Shown: positions 16,704 to 24,471 of the stretch, piece by piece
Position numbering within the stretch: position 1 is the stretch's first letter
How the letters are laid out: every line of letters starts with the position of its first letter
Assembly: GCA_024654525.1 (NCBI GenBank)
Contig: JANLHI010000022.1
Span: forward strand, 11,092 to 75,091
Source: Patescibacteria group bacterium
GTDB lineage: Bacteria > Patescibacteria > Paceibacteria > UBA6257 > 2-01-FULL-56-20
DNA: 64,000 nucleotides
Direction: 5' to 3'
Notes under the pieces: model-generated
What the model was told of the DNA's origin: nothing
Seen by the model: only the letters and a program-made list of their open reading frames with translations
Database searches by the model: none
Position numbers and translations under genes: made by a program

Positions 16704-16828
16704 ATTCTGATTCTACCATACGTTCCATTATTATTGATTTTATTCCGTCACTCTCAACGTAGTAGAAAAACCCTTCTTATAAAAAAGAAAGTTCTCGGAA
16801 ACCACATTCACGCATATCGTATTAATCC

Positions 16829-17869
16829 TTATTTTTTAGTACTACTCGCCGTAGCGGATGTAGAAGTAGCAACATCAGGGACATTCTCGGAGGAAGTTTT
16901 TTGAAGAGTTTCCGCGATACCCATTTTCCATTTTCCATCCTCCTGTATAAATACCATCTTTGCGGTACTTGACGATCCATTTTCCTGTATGGATGCAATA
17001 CTCAAAATCACGGTGTCGGCCTCTTTTTCGGCATCAATCACTACAAGGTCTTTATACCACACTGGTTGCCACTCCGATGATGACGCGACGGTCGCAAGAG
17101 TTTGGGCGCTTAAATATTGACGCTCTGACGCAACATCTTTTGCAATATGCGCTTCTCTAATTAATTGAAACGCTTCTTTCGCGCCTGTAATATCCGAGTC
17201 TTCCACGGGAACTTGGACGACGTTATTACTTTCATTTTTAGTACTCGTTGTGGAAGCGGGCTGATTTTCTTGATTTTGCGTTTCGGAAGGTACAACTGCG
17301 GGTTCCTCGTTGCTTTTTATATACCAATACCCGGCCGCGATAACCGCGATAATAAGCGCAATAAGCCCCGCGATAAGAGGAATATTATTATGAGAAACGG
17401 GAGCTTTTGCTTTTTGTTCAGATTCTTGATTATTTATGGAAACAATTTCAGGGGAAGAAGCTTCTGGCTCGGTTGGAATCTGGAGGGAGTCGTTGGAGGT
17501 AGCAGAAGAAACTGGAGAAGCGGAATCAACCGGTGAGGGTTTTGCCGAAATAGCCGGAAAATCAACCGATTTCTTCTGGCTTTCAGGAGAAACCGTGGGC
17601 TGAGAAGGCTGGGGAGAAGTAACTATTGCCGAAGGATCAGCCACTGCGGGAAGATTTACCGGTTCTGAAACAGGAGAAGTAGCAACAGCCGGAGCACTTT
17701 GCTCTTGTGGAACAGAAGGAATTTCTGCCGGTGTCGCACTGCTCTGTATCGCTTCTTTCACATCCGCCTCCGGCCATCCAGCTTTAAGAAGCGCATCGGA
17801 GATATCCTCAATCTTCACACCCCTCTCTAACTGAGACTTAATATAAGAAAGTATTTGTTTGTCAGCCAT
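16829..17869 (-). CDS. UBA-like/one-TM/extracellular-domain hypothetical protein
   Basis: 346-aa protein in four parts. A short helical N-terminal domain (LERGVKIEDISDALLKAGWP) resembles a UBA-like module often seen at the start of CPR membrane proteins. A Ser/Pro/Glu-rich linker follows (about residues 45-160), then one transmembrane helix (IPLIAGLIALIIAVIAAGYW), then a C-terminal globular domain of about 120 aa. Topology suggests a cytosolic N-terminus and an outside C-terminus. Function unknown. A TATAAT ends 8 nt before the ATG. It is divergent from the DUF167 gene. Confidence 0.7.
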   Translation of the reverse strand: MADKQILSYIKSQLERGVKIEDISDALLKAGWPEADVKEAIQSSATPAEIPSVPQEQSAPAVATSPVSEPVNLPAVADPSAIVTSPQPSQPTVSPESQKKSVDFPAISAKPSPVDSASPVSSATSNDSLQIPTEPEASSPEIVSINNQESEQKAKAPVSHNNIPLIAGLIALIIAVIAAGYWYIKSNEEPAVVPSETQNQENQPASTTSTKNESNNVVQVPVEDSDITGAKEAFQLIREAHIAKDVASERQYLSAQTLATVASSSEWQPVWYKDLVVIDAEKEADTVILSIASIQENGSSSTAKMVFIQEDGKWKMGIAETLQKTSSENVPDVATSTSATASSTKK

Positions 17870-17903
17870 TGCAAATAATTATATCAATAATCACAGATGA
17901 TGC

Positions 17904-17955
17904 TAGAATACTTATCAACATGGACATTGCGTCTTCAAAAGATATTTTTCTATGA
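17904..17955 (+). promoter_or_regulatory. Promoter and 11-codon upstream ORF before the DUF167 gene
   Basis: An extended -10 box TGCTAGAAT (core 17904-17909) precedes an ATG at 17920 that opens MDIASSKDIFL and stops with TGA at 17953-17955. The stop overlaps the ATG of the DUF167 gene (17952) as ATGA. The mini-ORF could couple translation of the downstream gene, or it may be chance. Confidence 0.4.
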
Positions 17956-18170
17956 AAATAACTGTTCGCGCAAAGCCGAGTGCAAAAACCACTTTCGTTG
18001 AAAAGATAGACGAAAAAACTTTTATCATATCCGTCGTTGAACCCTCACGGGAAAATAAAGCCAACTTTGCGATAATAAAAGCTCTCGCGGAATACTTCAA
18101 CACTTCCTTTTCTCGCATACGACTCGTGTCGGGGCGCACCGCAAAACAGAAAACATTCGAAATTACTTAA
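17952..18170 (+). CDS. DUF167/YggU family protein
   Basis: 72-aa protein of the DUF167 family: KITVRAKPSAKTTFVEKIDE, then SRENKANFAIIKALAEYFN and RLVSGRTAKQKTFEI, the conserved ENKAN and SGRTxKxK segments. The fold is known from structures but the function is not. It starts with an ATGA overlap to an 11-codon upstream ORF and lies divergent to the UBA-like hypothetical gene. Confidence 0.88.
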   Translation: MKITVRAKPSAKTTFVEKIDEKTFIISVVEPSRENKANFAIIKALAEYFNTSFSRIRLVSGRTAKQKTFEIT

Positions 18171-18196
18171 GTTATTTATTGCCATATTACTAAATC

Positions 18197-18529
18197 ATGT
18201 TTTCAGGACTCACCAATCTTCATAAAAAAAGGAGGGATTCCACCGCAAGCACTCGTTCGAAACTTCCTCTCGTATGGAAACTTATCATCGATGAACTGGC
18301 GATAGTGGTAGGCGTTGTGGTGGCGCTTTTCAATATTCCTCAACTTATTACCATTTGGGCAAACCACGATATCAGCGGCGTATCGCTTACTTCATGGACG
18401 GGATTTTTCTTCGGCTCTATATTTTGGCTTTATTACGCGATTCTCCATAAGGAAAAAGTTCTTGTACTTACCTTTAGCATTAACCTTCTTGCCCATGCGT
18501 TCATCGTATTGGGCATCCTTGTACATTAA
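18197..18529 (+). CDS. PQ-loop/SemiSWEET-type membrane protein
   Basis: 110-aa protein with three transmembrane helices, the unit of SemiSWEET sugar transporters that dimerise to form a pore. The PQ motif is present in FNIPQLITIW, followed by SGVSLTSWTGFFFGSIFWLYY. A charged N-terminal tail of about 30 residues (HKKRRDSTASTRSK) precedes the first helix. Substrate unknown. It follows the DUF167 gene by 26 nt on the same strand; a possible -10 (TATTAC) 6 nt before the ATG suggests its own leaderless start. Confidence 0.8.
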   Translation: MFSGLTNLHKKRRDSTASTRSKLPLVWKLIIDELAIVVGVVVALFNIPQLITIWANHDISGVSLTSWTGFFFGSIFWLYYAILHKEKVLVLTFSINLLAHAFIVLGILVH

Positions 18530-18683
18530 ACATATCTCATGGGAAGCACGACATACTGCCCTTCGCCAAAGCGCGAATGACCCGCAACTGCAAATAGCAA
18601 AAGATGCGGCGGCATTCCTTCAAATATGTACTCGCGTCGTGGATTCTCTCACGCTCCTCGGCACGTTTATCCTTGTACGACAC

Positions 18684-19760
18684 TCAATCAGATTGGAGAA
18701 GCGCGAGCATCACGCGGCTCACCTCACATAAATCCCGAACAGTAATCGCTTCCTCTGCAGTATGGATGTTGACGGCTCCATACCCCAAATTCAGCACTTC
18801 AAGTCCGCGAGCGCGGAAAATACAATTGTCGGCGCATCCCCATGTTTTTTTGAAACACGGCACAATACCGATTCTCTGAATGCGTTCTTGCGTCGCATTC
18901 AGAAACGCATTATCCATGGTAAGCGAGTATCCGTCATTCTCCCTCACCGCCTCAACTGCCGCGCCACCTCCTGCGTGCGCCGCGGCATCCTGAAAAATAT
19001 TCCGCACCGCCACAGTGTGCGTTTCAACTTTCTCTTCGGAATAGCTTCGCAATTCGCATTGCAGGTCGATTCGGTCGGGAACTGAATTTCGCGCTTCGCC
19101 TCCCCGTATCATGCCAATGTTAAAAATGGACTCGTCATCAAGACCTCCAAGCGTTATTTTTGAAAGTGCCGCGTTCAATATTCCTATGGGATTTATTCCT
19201 TCTTCCGGGCGCGATGCATGCGTCGCGCGCCCATGGAGCGCCACATCAATCCTGTTGTAAAACGGTGCGGCAATAATAATCGTTCCCACGGGCTGTCCGG
19301 AATCAAAACAAAATCCTTTCTTTGCATGTATCAGCGAGTATTCAAGATTGAGTGCCCCATAATTTCCCGTTTCTTCGGAACGCGTGAATATTGCTTCGAC
19401 CGGCGCGTGGGACACATCACGCTTGCAGAGTACCGTGAATACCTCCAAAATTGCCGCGACTGCGGCTTTATTATCGGCTCCGAGAATCGTTTCGCCCGCG
19501 CTGCGAATAACGCCGTTCTCCACTACTGGTTGCACTCCTCTCCCCGGCTCCACCGTGTCGAGATGCGCGCAGAGCATGCGCGGTTCTCCTTTTCCTTCTA
19601 TGCGCGCAATCACGTTGCCGTAATTATCCCGTTGGTGCGAAATTTTTAACGCATCCAACACACGCTCTATATGCGCGGCAATATTCCCTTCCTCGCCGGA
19701 AGGACTGTCAATCCGTACTAAATCCATAAATGTATTGGTAATCCGTTGTTCATTCATCAT
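18684..19760 (-). CDS. M20-family metallopeptidase (PepT-like)
   Basis: 358-aa di-zinc peptidase of the M20 family. The metal-binding segments are LCAHLDTVEPG, LGADNKAAVA and RSEETGNYGA, and a C-terminal GYGAVNIHTAEE supplies the last histidine. This pattern is closest to tripeptidase T-like M20 enzymes that digest imported or recycled peptides in the cytosol. Starts at 19760 or 19757 (ATGATG) fit the family; the frame continues to 19790 without similarity. About 150 nt separate it from the PQ-loop gene, where I see no further gene. Confidence 0.9.
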   Translation of the reverse strand: MMNEQRITNTFMDLVRIDSPSGEEGNIAAHIERVLDALKISHQRDNYGNVIARIEGKGEPRMLCAHLDTVEPGRGVQPVVENGVIRSAGETILGADNKAAVAAILEVFTVLCKRDVSHAPVEAIFTRSEETGNYGALNLEYSLIHAKKGFCFDSGQPVGTIIIAAPFYNRIDVALHGRATHASRPEEGINPIGILNAALSKITLGGLDDESIFNIGMIRGGEARNSVPDRIDLQCELRSYSEEKVETHTVAVRNIFQDAAAHAGGGAAVEAVRENDGYSLTMDNAFLNATQERIQRIGIVPCFKKTWGCADNCIFRARGLEVLNLGYGAVNIHTAEEAITVRDLCEVSRVMLALLQSD

Positions 19761-19800
19761 AGTTTTGAATATATTGTAATTGATAATCAATAATAATGGT

Positions 19801-19829
19801 GCGGGAAGTGGATTTAAACCACCTCCCGC
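19801..19829 (-). terminator. Terminator-like hairpin after the GNAT gene
   Basis: 11-nt arms GCGGGAAGTGG/CCACCTCCCGC with one mismatch around ATTTAAA. In the leftward direction only a weak T-containing tract follows (ATTATTATT). It begins 22 nt past the GNAT-like gene. Confidence 0.5.
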
Positions 19830-19851
19830 CTATCGCGTTATACACTTCACC

Positions 19852-20478
19852 TTATAGACCATGCCGCGCTGCTGTTTCGGGAGTGATTCTGAAATAACAT
19901 ATTCCCGAATCCCTTTTTGCTTCGCCGAATGCGAGAGAGCAGTATTCCGCATTGGGAGCGCCCATCTTTTTTACAGAACACGTACAGCTCGCACGCCATG
20001 CCTCGCTCGGAAGGCGCCTTCGCGGAACTTCCATAAAGTTGAGATCTTCCCCTACTCGTCGGGATATGGGATTAGTCGTGGTCGCCAGTATATCTTTCTC
20101 CGTATGTCTGGGAAGAAACACGGAGTACATTGCGTGATTCGCACCTTTCCCTCGATATTCCGGGAATACATAGGTACTTCCAAGCTCAAACCAATTTCCG
20201 GTCAGAGGTATCAGACGCGCATGACACACCACTTCTCCAATCGCCGTAAATCCTATTACGGAAAGCCCCTTCATAAAACTGGCGCGCACGCTCTCGAACA
20301 TGACACCGAGAAGATGCGGTTCTCGCGAGAATGCGTCAACTATTTTTCTCAGTGCGCCATTCAGATCAAAACCGTACCGTTCAATACCTGACATATCGAG
20401 ACACCAGCGTATTGCTATCGGGGGCTTATTCCCCTCTATGCATTTTCTTTTCACATCACCGCCTTTGCTCTCTTTCAT
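19852..20478 (-). CDS. GNAT-like acetyltransferase under attenuation control
   Basis: 208-aa protein whose middle (ELGSTYVFPEYRGKGANHAM, around residues 96-115) carries the beta4-alpha3 acetyl-CoA loop of GNAT enzymes, RGKGA. The N-terminal 40 residues and the C-terminal 60 have no recognisable motif. The substrate is unknown. It has a proper Shine-Dalgarno (GAAAGGA) 5 nt before the ATG and a long leader with a consensus promoter, a 27-codon leader ORF and an intrinsic terminator. This is unusual for a window dominated by leaderless genes and suggests induction by a specific signal. Confidence 0.65.
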   Translation of the reverse strand: MKESKGGDVKRKCIEGNKPPIAIRWCLDMSGIERYGFDLNGALRKIVDAFSREPHLLGVMFESVRASFMKGLSVIGFTAIGEVVCHARLIPLTGNWFELGSTYVFPEYRGKGANHAMYSVFLPRHTEKDILATTTNPISRRVGEDLNFMEVPRRRLPSEAWRASCTCSVKKMGAPNAEYCSLAFGEAKRDSGICYFRITPETAARHGL

Positions 20479-20537
20479 GAAAATCCTTTCAAGTTAAGGG
20501 TTAATTTAGTAAGGAACTGTTCTCTCCCCAAAAAAAA

Positions 20538-20564
20538 TTCAGCCTCTTTCGGGAAGAGGCTGAA
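20538..20564 (-). terminator. Attenuator terminator before the GNAT gene
   Basis: Perfect 11-bp arms TTCAGCCTCTT/AAGAGGCTGAA, 5-nt loop, then eight T (leftward). It lies 60 nt upstream of the GNAT start. Its 5' arm plus loop (20551-20559) can instead pair over 9 bp with 20606-20614, part of an upstream hairpin, which would prevent termination. Confidence 0.85.
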
Positions 20565-20585
20565 TGTGAGTTGGTGTTGCGTTTT

Positions 20586-20669
20586 TTATCGAGACGCACA
20601 ACCAACCTCTTCCCACAAGAGGTCATTGCGCTTCGACTTCGAAACAAATTGAAGATGTCTCACTGCCAT
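20586..20669 (-). CDS. Leader peptide ORF, 27 aa
   Basis: Short ORF opening MAVRHLQFVSKSK and ending VGCASR, with one Trp in LLWEEV. The ATG lies about 10 nt after the -10 box, so it would be translated nearly leaderless as soon as transcription starts. Its 3' half covers hairpin ACCTCTT/AAGAGGT (20605-20623) and one arm of a second, exclusive hairpin (20595-20606 with 20570-20581). Ribosome position would therefore decide whether the terminator at 20538-20564 forms. I do not recognise the peptide. Confidence 0.6.
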   Translation of the reverse strand: MAVRHLQFVSKSKRNDLLWEEVGCASR

Positions 20670-20679
20670 AATATTCAAG

Positions 20680-20707
20680 AGTATACTCATCTTCGCAATA
20701 GTGTCAA
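20680..20707 (-). promoter_or_regulatory. Consensus sigma70 promoter of the GNAT attenuator unit
   Basis: Leftward TTGACA (20702-20707), 16-nt spacer, TATACT (20680-20685). One of the best promoters in the window; expected start near 20673, four nt before the leader ORF. Confidence 0.8.
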
Positions 20708-20714
20708 ATGAAAT

Positions 20715-20740
20715 CGCCGCGCATAGTGTCATGCGCGGCG
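20715..20740 (-). terminator. Hairpin ending the SAM-I controlled unit
   Basis: Perfect 10-bp arms CGCCGCGCAT/ATGCGCGGCG with a 6-nt loop, followed leftward by ATTTCATTTG. It lies between the stop of the 112-aa orphan and the next promoter. Confidence 0.65.
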
Positions 20741-20756
20741 TTCGTACCCAACTTCA

Positions 20757-21095
20757 TTATTCCCGTTTTTTTATATTTCTTGATATTTTCACCTTCCGCT
20801 TCACAACTTCATACCATATATTTGAAGCAACTCCAAGATATCCGCTAAACTTTTTAAGTTTCACATCGTAATCTCTTCCGATATGTCGGCGGACAAGCAC
20901 TCGAAGCTCTGCATCAATATCAACCTTAGCTTCTTCGCAAAGCGCCAACCAGTTCCAAAGAGACTTTTCACCTTCACCAAGGAGCCGATGGTTGGACTGG
21001 GTAAGTGTGAATGATTTCTGACCGGAACATATTTTTGCTTTCGCGGGAAATACTACTCCCAACTTAAGCTGTTCTCGTAATTGCCTTTTTGTCAT
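20757..21095 (-). CDS. Orphan protein under SAM-I riboswitch control
   Basis: 112-aa basic, probably soluble protein that I do not recognise. It has no membrane segment or signal peptide, one hydrophobic-aromatic patch (KSLWNWLALCEEA) and a strongly basic C-terminus (VVKRKVKISRNIKKRE) that could bind nucleic acid. The start has AAGG spaced 7 nt from the ATG. The leader carries a SAM-I type riboswitch and an intrinsic terminator, so expression should fall when SAM is abundant; this points to a role in methionine, SAM or methylation metabolism, by inference only. It is the only gene between riboswitch and hairpin 20715-20740. Confidence 0.65.
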   Translation of the reverse strand: MTKRQLREQLKLGVVFPAKAKICSGQKSFTLTQSNHRLLGEGEKSLWNWLALCEEAKVDIDAELRVLVRRHIGRDYDVKLKKFSGYLGVASNIWYEVVKRKVKISRNIKKRE

Positions 21096-21129
21096 ATTTT
21101 TTCCTTTTCTCTTTTTGAATACCTTTCAA

Positions 21130-21167
21130 AGAACAAAAACAACCGCCACACGCGGTTGATCTGTTCT
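21130..21167 (-). terminator. Expression-platform terminator of the SAM-I riboswitch
   Basis: Leftward CAACCGC-GTGTG-GCGGTTG followed by TTTTTGTTC. The stem is extended by AGAACA/TGTTCT across an internal loop. It lies 4 nt past the aptamer's last helix strand. Confidence 0.8.
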
Positions 21168-21171
21168 TAAA

Positions 21172-21270
21172 ACATCTCTCCCCGTGAAGGGCAGGTTCGC
21201 ACGTTACCTGACGCAGGTACGTTGCGGGCGGATATCGGGCCAGTCCCTTGGCAATCCGCACTCTTGATGT
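21172..21270 (-). promoter_or_regulatory. SAM-I (S-box) riboswitch aptamer
   Basis: Leftward the sequence has the S-box core in order: ACATCAAGAG (5' P1 strand and its conserved AAGAG), AAGGGACTGGCCCGAT (kink-turn and P2b), CCGCAACG...AACGTGCG (P3, matching the GCAAC...GTGC pattern), a short P4 hairpin CCCTTCACGGGG, and AGAGATGT closing P1. P1 pairs ACATC with GATGT. Together with the consensus promoter 12 nt upstream and the terminator downstream this is a complete OFF-switch arrangement. Confidence 0.9.
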
Positions 21271-21288
21271 GTATTCGGTTGTAGATAT

Positions 21289-21316
21289 ACTATACTCTCC
21301 CCGAAACCGCTGTCAA
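21289..21316 (-). promoter_or_regulatory. Promoter of the SAM-I controlled unit
   Basis: Leftward TTGACA (21311-21316), 16-nt spacer, TATAGT (21289-21294). Predicted start near 21282, 12 nt before the aptamer. Confidence 0.75.
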
Positions 21317-21336
21317 ACCCTCAAACACTTTATCAT

Positions 21337-21376
21337 TTTCTCATAGGACAATTCCATAGAATTGTCCTATGAGAAA
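21337..21376. repeat. Palindrome after purH (pur palindrome family)
   Basis: 18-bp perfect arms beginning TTTCTCATAGGACAATTC with a CATA loop, 29 nt past the purH stop. Its core GGACAATTC-CATA-GAATTGTCC resembles the palindromes at 52305-52344 and 52654-52683 (GGAACAATTC-TATA-GAATTGTTCC). No T-tract on either side. Confidence 0.8.
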
Positions 21377-21404
21377 GCAAAACATATAATTACATCCCCC
21401 CTTC

Positions 21405-23018
21405 CTAATGCCCGAAAAATCCCCGTCCTTCTTTGTCGGGAATGAGATAGAGTGAAATTCCTTTTTGCTCGCAGAGTGCAATAGTTTCCTTATCGCGCAC
21501 AGAGCCGCTTGTGGAAAATATCGCCCGCACTCCCGCATCAATCAGCACTCGTGGCGCATCGGGAAACGGAAAGAAACTGTCGCTATACGCAACCGCGCCG
21601 TTCGTGTCGTGTCCTCCGCGGCGCGCACGTTTGATCGCAAGCTCCGCCGCGCCCACCCTGTCCTGCTGTCCCACACCATCGCCGAGGAGCATTCCGTTTT
21701 TTACAATCGTGATTGTGTTGCTGTTTGAAGTAGAACCCACTGCCCACGCAAACATCATATTGCGTTCCGCCACGACATCCGCCACAGGACCGTATTTTTT
21801 TATGGATTCGCTTTTCATATCCGGAACAAAAACATAATTTGGTTGCCGTAAAAATCCTCCACGCACATAACGAATTCTCGGATGTATATCGAGTAAACCG
21901 ATTCCCACATGGGAAAGATTCTCGTTCGCCACAAAACGGCATTTGTCTTTTTTTCTGCGAAGAAGTTCAATCGCCGCCGCCTCGAACTCCGGCGCAACCA
22001 CCGTATCGAGCAACCGCCGATTTCCCTCTTTCATGCCAAAATTTGCGAGTGTTTCCGCTTCCATAACACCCACAGGAAAATTCGTCATTACCACTCCTCC
22101 CATAATCGCGAGCGGATCTCCGGAAATCATATTTTCAAGAACTTTTTTAGAATCACTGCCATATGCCGCACCGCAAGGATTACCATGTTTTACCGCCACT
22201 GCTATTTTTGGCACTTCTCCAAAACCCTGTTCGAATCCCGCCACGATATGCGTCACGGTCTGGAGCAGACGATCCGTATCGCACCAATTGTTATAGCTCA
22301 ACGGAGTTCCTTCTACGAGGGTGAAATTATCCAGTGAAAGCGGATCATTGGTATTATTCGTGTATAACGCCGCGGGTTTTTGCCACGCATTCTCGCCGTA
22401 CAAACACTCTGCCGCGCGATGCCCGAGTACTCCCGCATACGCACCGCCTCCGTGATACGACGCAGACATAAGGCAATACTGCGCGACCGTAAATTCCGCT
22501 TTCGCCGCCAACTCCCGCACAAGTCCTTCATCCTCATACTTATTTTTTCTGAGCCATTCTATAACCTTCATCCGATCCGCAGGGTCGGAAACCACAATCC
22601 TCCCTCCCTTCGCCGCCGAACGAAGCATGGCAGGCCCGCCTATATCCGTCATCTCTACAATCGATTCTCGAGTAGCGTTCGGTTTTGCAATTTCTTCTTC
22701 AAGCGGATATAAGTCCACACACACAAGATCAATAAAAATAATCCCACGCTTTTCGAGTTCTGCACGATCCTCCGGCATGTCGCGCGCAAGAAGTCCCGCA
22801 TGTACTTCACGTGAAAGCGTTACTACGCGATGTCCCAAAATCGGCTCTCCCACAAGGAACGCCGCATCACGCACTTTGATACCCGCATCCGTAAGATGCT
22901 TCGCCGTGCCACCCGATGCAAGAATATCCCACCCAAGCTTTTGAAGTTCCCCCGCAAACTCTGCAATACCTTCTTTGTGGTATACGGAAATGAGCGCGGT
23001 TTTTTTTCTTACGTCCAT
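21405..23018 (-). CDS. purH: Bifunctional AICAR transformylase/IMP cyclohydrolase
   Basis: 537-aa enzyme for the last two steps to IMP. The N-terminal MGS-like cyclohydrolase domain (LISVYHKEGIAEFAGELQ, LASGGTAKHL) and the AICAR transformylase domain with KHGNPCGAAYGS (the catalytic Lys-His pair) are both complete. The start at 23018 fits the family; the frame is open to 23063 inside purB. The ATG is 13 nt after the purB stop without a clear Shine-Dalgarno, suggesting coupled translation. Last gene of the operon purC-guaB-guaA-purB-purH, followed by a palindrome of the pur family. Confidence 0.96.
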   Translation of the reverse strand: MDVRKKTALISVYHKEGIAEFAGELQKLGWDILASGGTAKHLTDAGIKVRDAAFLVGEPILGHRVVTLSREVHAGLLARDMPEDRAELEKRGIIFIDLVCVDLYPLEEEIAKPNATRESIVEMTDIGGPAMLRSAAKGGRIVVSDPADRMKVIEWLRKNKYEDEGLVRELAAKAEFTVAQYCLMSASYHGGGAYAGVLGHRAAECLYGENAWQKPAALYTNNTNDPLSLDNFTLVEGTPLSYNNWCDTDRLLQTVTHIVAGFEQGFGEVPKIAVAVKHGNPCGAAYGSDSKKVLENMISGDPLAIMGGVVMTNFPVGVMEAETLANFGMKEGNRRLLDTVVAPEFEAAAIELLRRKKDKCRFVANENLSHVGIGLLDIHPRIRYVRGGFLRQPNYVFVPDMKSESIKKYGPVADVVAERNMMFAWAVGSTSNSNTITIVKNGMLLGDGVGQQDRVGAAELAIKRARRGGHDTNGAVAYSDSFFPFPDAPRVLIDAGVRAIFSTSGSVRDKETIALCEQKGISLYLIPDKEGRGFFGH

Positions 23019-23031
23019 AGTAAATAATGTT

Positions 23032-24426
23032 TTAACCTTTAAACTTCGCAAGTTTTGCCGCAAGCCCGATGTATGTTTTCGGTATAAATTTCTTCAACTC
23101 TTTTTTCAACTTCTGAGAAATATCGAGTTCATCGATAAATCCGCGGATATCGTTAATCGTCACTTCCTTCCCGCGCGCAAGAGTTTTAAGTCTCTCATAT
23201 GGCATCGGCACATTCTCGCGCCGCAAAATTGTCTGAATTGCTTCGGTGATGACTTCCGGATGACGCTCTAGTTCCGCAACGGCTTTTTCTTTGTGTACTG
23301 CGATGCGTCCAAGCTGATTAATAAGATATGCGAAGCCGATGAGTGAATGACCAAACGCCACGCCAATAGTACGCATCACGGTGGAATCGGAAAGATCGCG
23401 TTGCAAACGGGAAATAGGAAGTTTCTGAGAAAAAAATCCAAGCATTGCATTCGCCATTCCAAAGTTCCCCTCGCTATTCTCCAAAAACCAGGGGTTTATT
23501 TTGTGGGGCATTGTGGAAGAACCCACCTCTCCCTCAACAGATTTTTGCGCAATCCATCCATCGCTTATATATCGCCACACATCCTGATTAAATCCTATGA
23601 GAATTGAATGAATCCTCTGCATATTCTGAAAAAGTTCTACAAAACTGTCACGTGACTCAATTTGAGTAGTAAAAATGTTGGCTTCGATTTTTACCTTTCT
23701 TGTGTTCTTTAATGTTGCAATGAATTTCTTCGAAAACGTGATCCAATCTTTTTTTGGGTACGCCGCCACAAGCGCATTATAGTTCCCTGTCGCCCCATTG
23801 AGTTTTGCAAAAAGCGTATGATTCTTGATTTGTGCAAGTTGCTGCCGAAGCCTCATTTCGAACACTTTGAATTCTTTTCCAAACGTAGTGGGTGACGCCG
23901 GCTGCCCGTGCGTTCGAGCAAGCATGGGAACACTTGCATTTCCTTTCGCAAAAGCTCCGATTTTTGCAATTACTGCTTCTACCGCAGGAATATATACCTC
24001 TTGAACACTTTCTCCAATCATAAGCGCATATGCAATATCCGATGCATCATATGAAGTAAGTCCGAAATGCACCCATTCTGCGCAATCTTTGAGCGACGTC
24101 TTCTGAAGTTTGTCCTTGATGAAATATTCAATCGCTTTGAAATCATGATTTGTGGGTTTGATTTTTTTATATCCCACAAACTCAATATCCTTGATAATCT
24201 TTGCATCCGCTTCTGTGAAATCATAAAGGCTCCGTATAACCTTCTTCTCTTTTTTAGAAAACGCACGAAGCTTTGTAGCACGGGATTCGCTCAAAGCAAT
24301 AAGGTATTCGCCTTCCATAATAATTTTATATTTCATGGACGCGGCTTCACTGAAATACGCCGCAAGCGGTTCCGTATATTTTCTATAACGCCCATCAATC
24401 GGGCTGATTGCGTCAAGAGGATCCAT
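23032..24426 (-). CDS. purB: Adenylosuccinate lyase
   Basis: 464-aa fumarase-superfamily lyase that splits SAICAR to AICAR and, in other organisms, adenylosuccinate to AMP. The signature GSSTMPHKINP, the catalytic-histidine segment ARTHGQPASPTTFGKE and the N-terminal DGRYRKYTEPL are present. Length and segments match the E. coli-type PurB. The second reaction needs PurA, which is not in this window. It starts 45 nt after guaA in the purC-purH operon. Confidence 0.96.
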   Translation of the reverse strand: MDPLDAISPIDGRYRKYTEPLAAYFSEAASMKYKIIMEGEYLIALSESRATKLRAFSKKEKKVIRSLYDFTEADAKIIKDIEFVGYKKIKPTNHDFKAIEYFIKDKLQKTSLKDCAEWVHFGLTSYDASDIAYALMIGESVQEVYIPAVEAVIAKIGAFAKGNASVPMLARTHGQPASPTTFGKEFKVFEMRLRQQLAQIKNHTLFAKLNGATGNYNALVAAYPKKDWITFSKKFIATLKNTRKVKIEANIFTTQIESRDSFVELFQNMQRIHSILIGFNQDVWRYISDGWIAQKSVEGEVGSSTMPHKINPWFLENSEGNFGMANAMLGFFSQKLPISRLQRDLSDSTVMRTIGVAFGHSLIGFAYLINQLGRIAVHKEKAVAELERHPEVITEAIQTILRRENVPMPYERLKTLARGKEVTINDIRGFIDELDISQKLKKELKKFIPKTYIGLAAKLAKFKG

Positions 24427-24471
24427 TGTTGTAAGTTGCAGGTTATTTTTTATTGGTCATAGGTCAGTTTT

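Noticed and set aside
18530..18683. Possible small gene after the PQ-loop gene
   Set aside because: Open frames here on the plus strand have no start signal and run antisense into the M20 peptidase gene.
21064..21261. 65-codon leftward ORF across the SAM-I region
   Set aside because: It runs through the aptamer and terminator, where RNA structure explains the sequence, and overlaps the start of the real gene.
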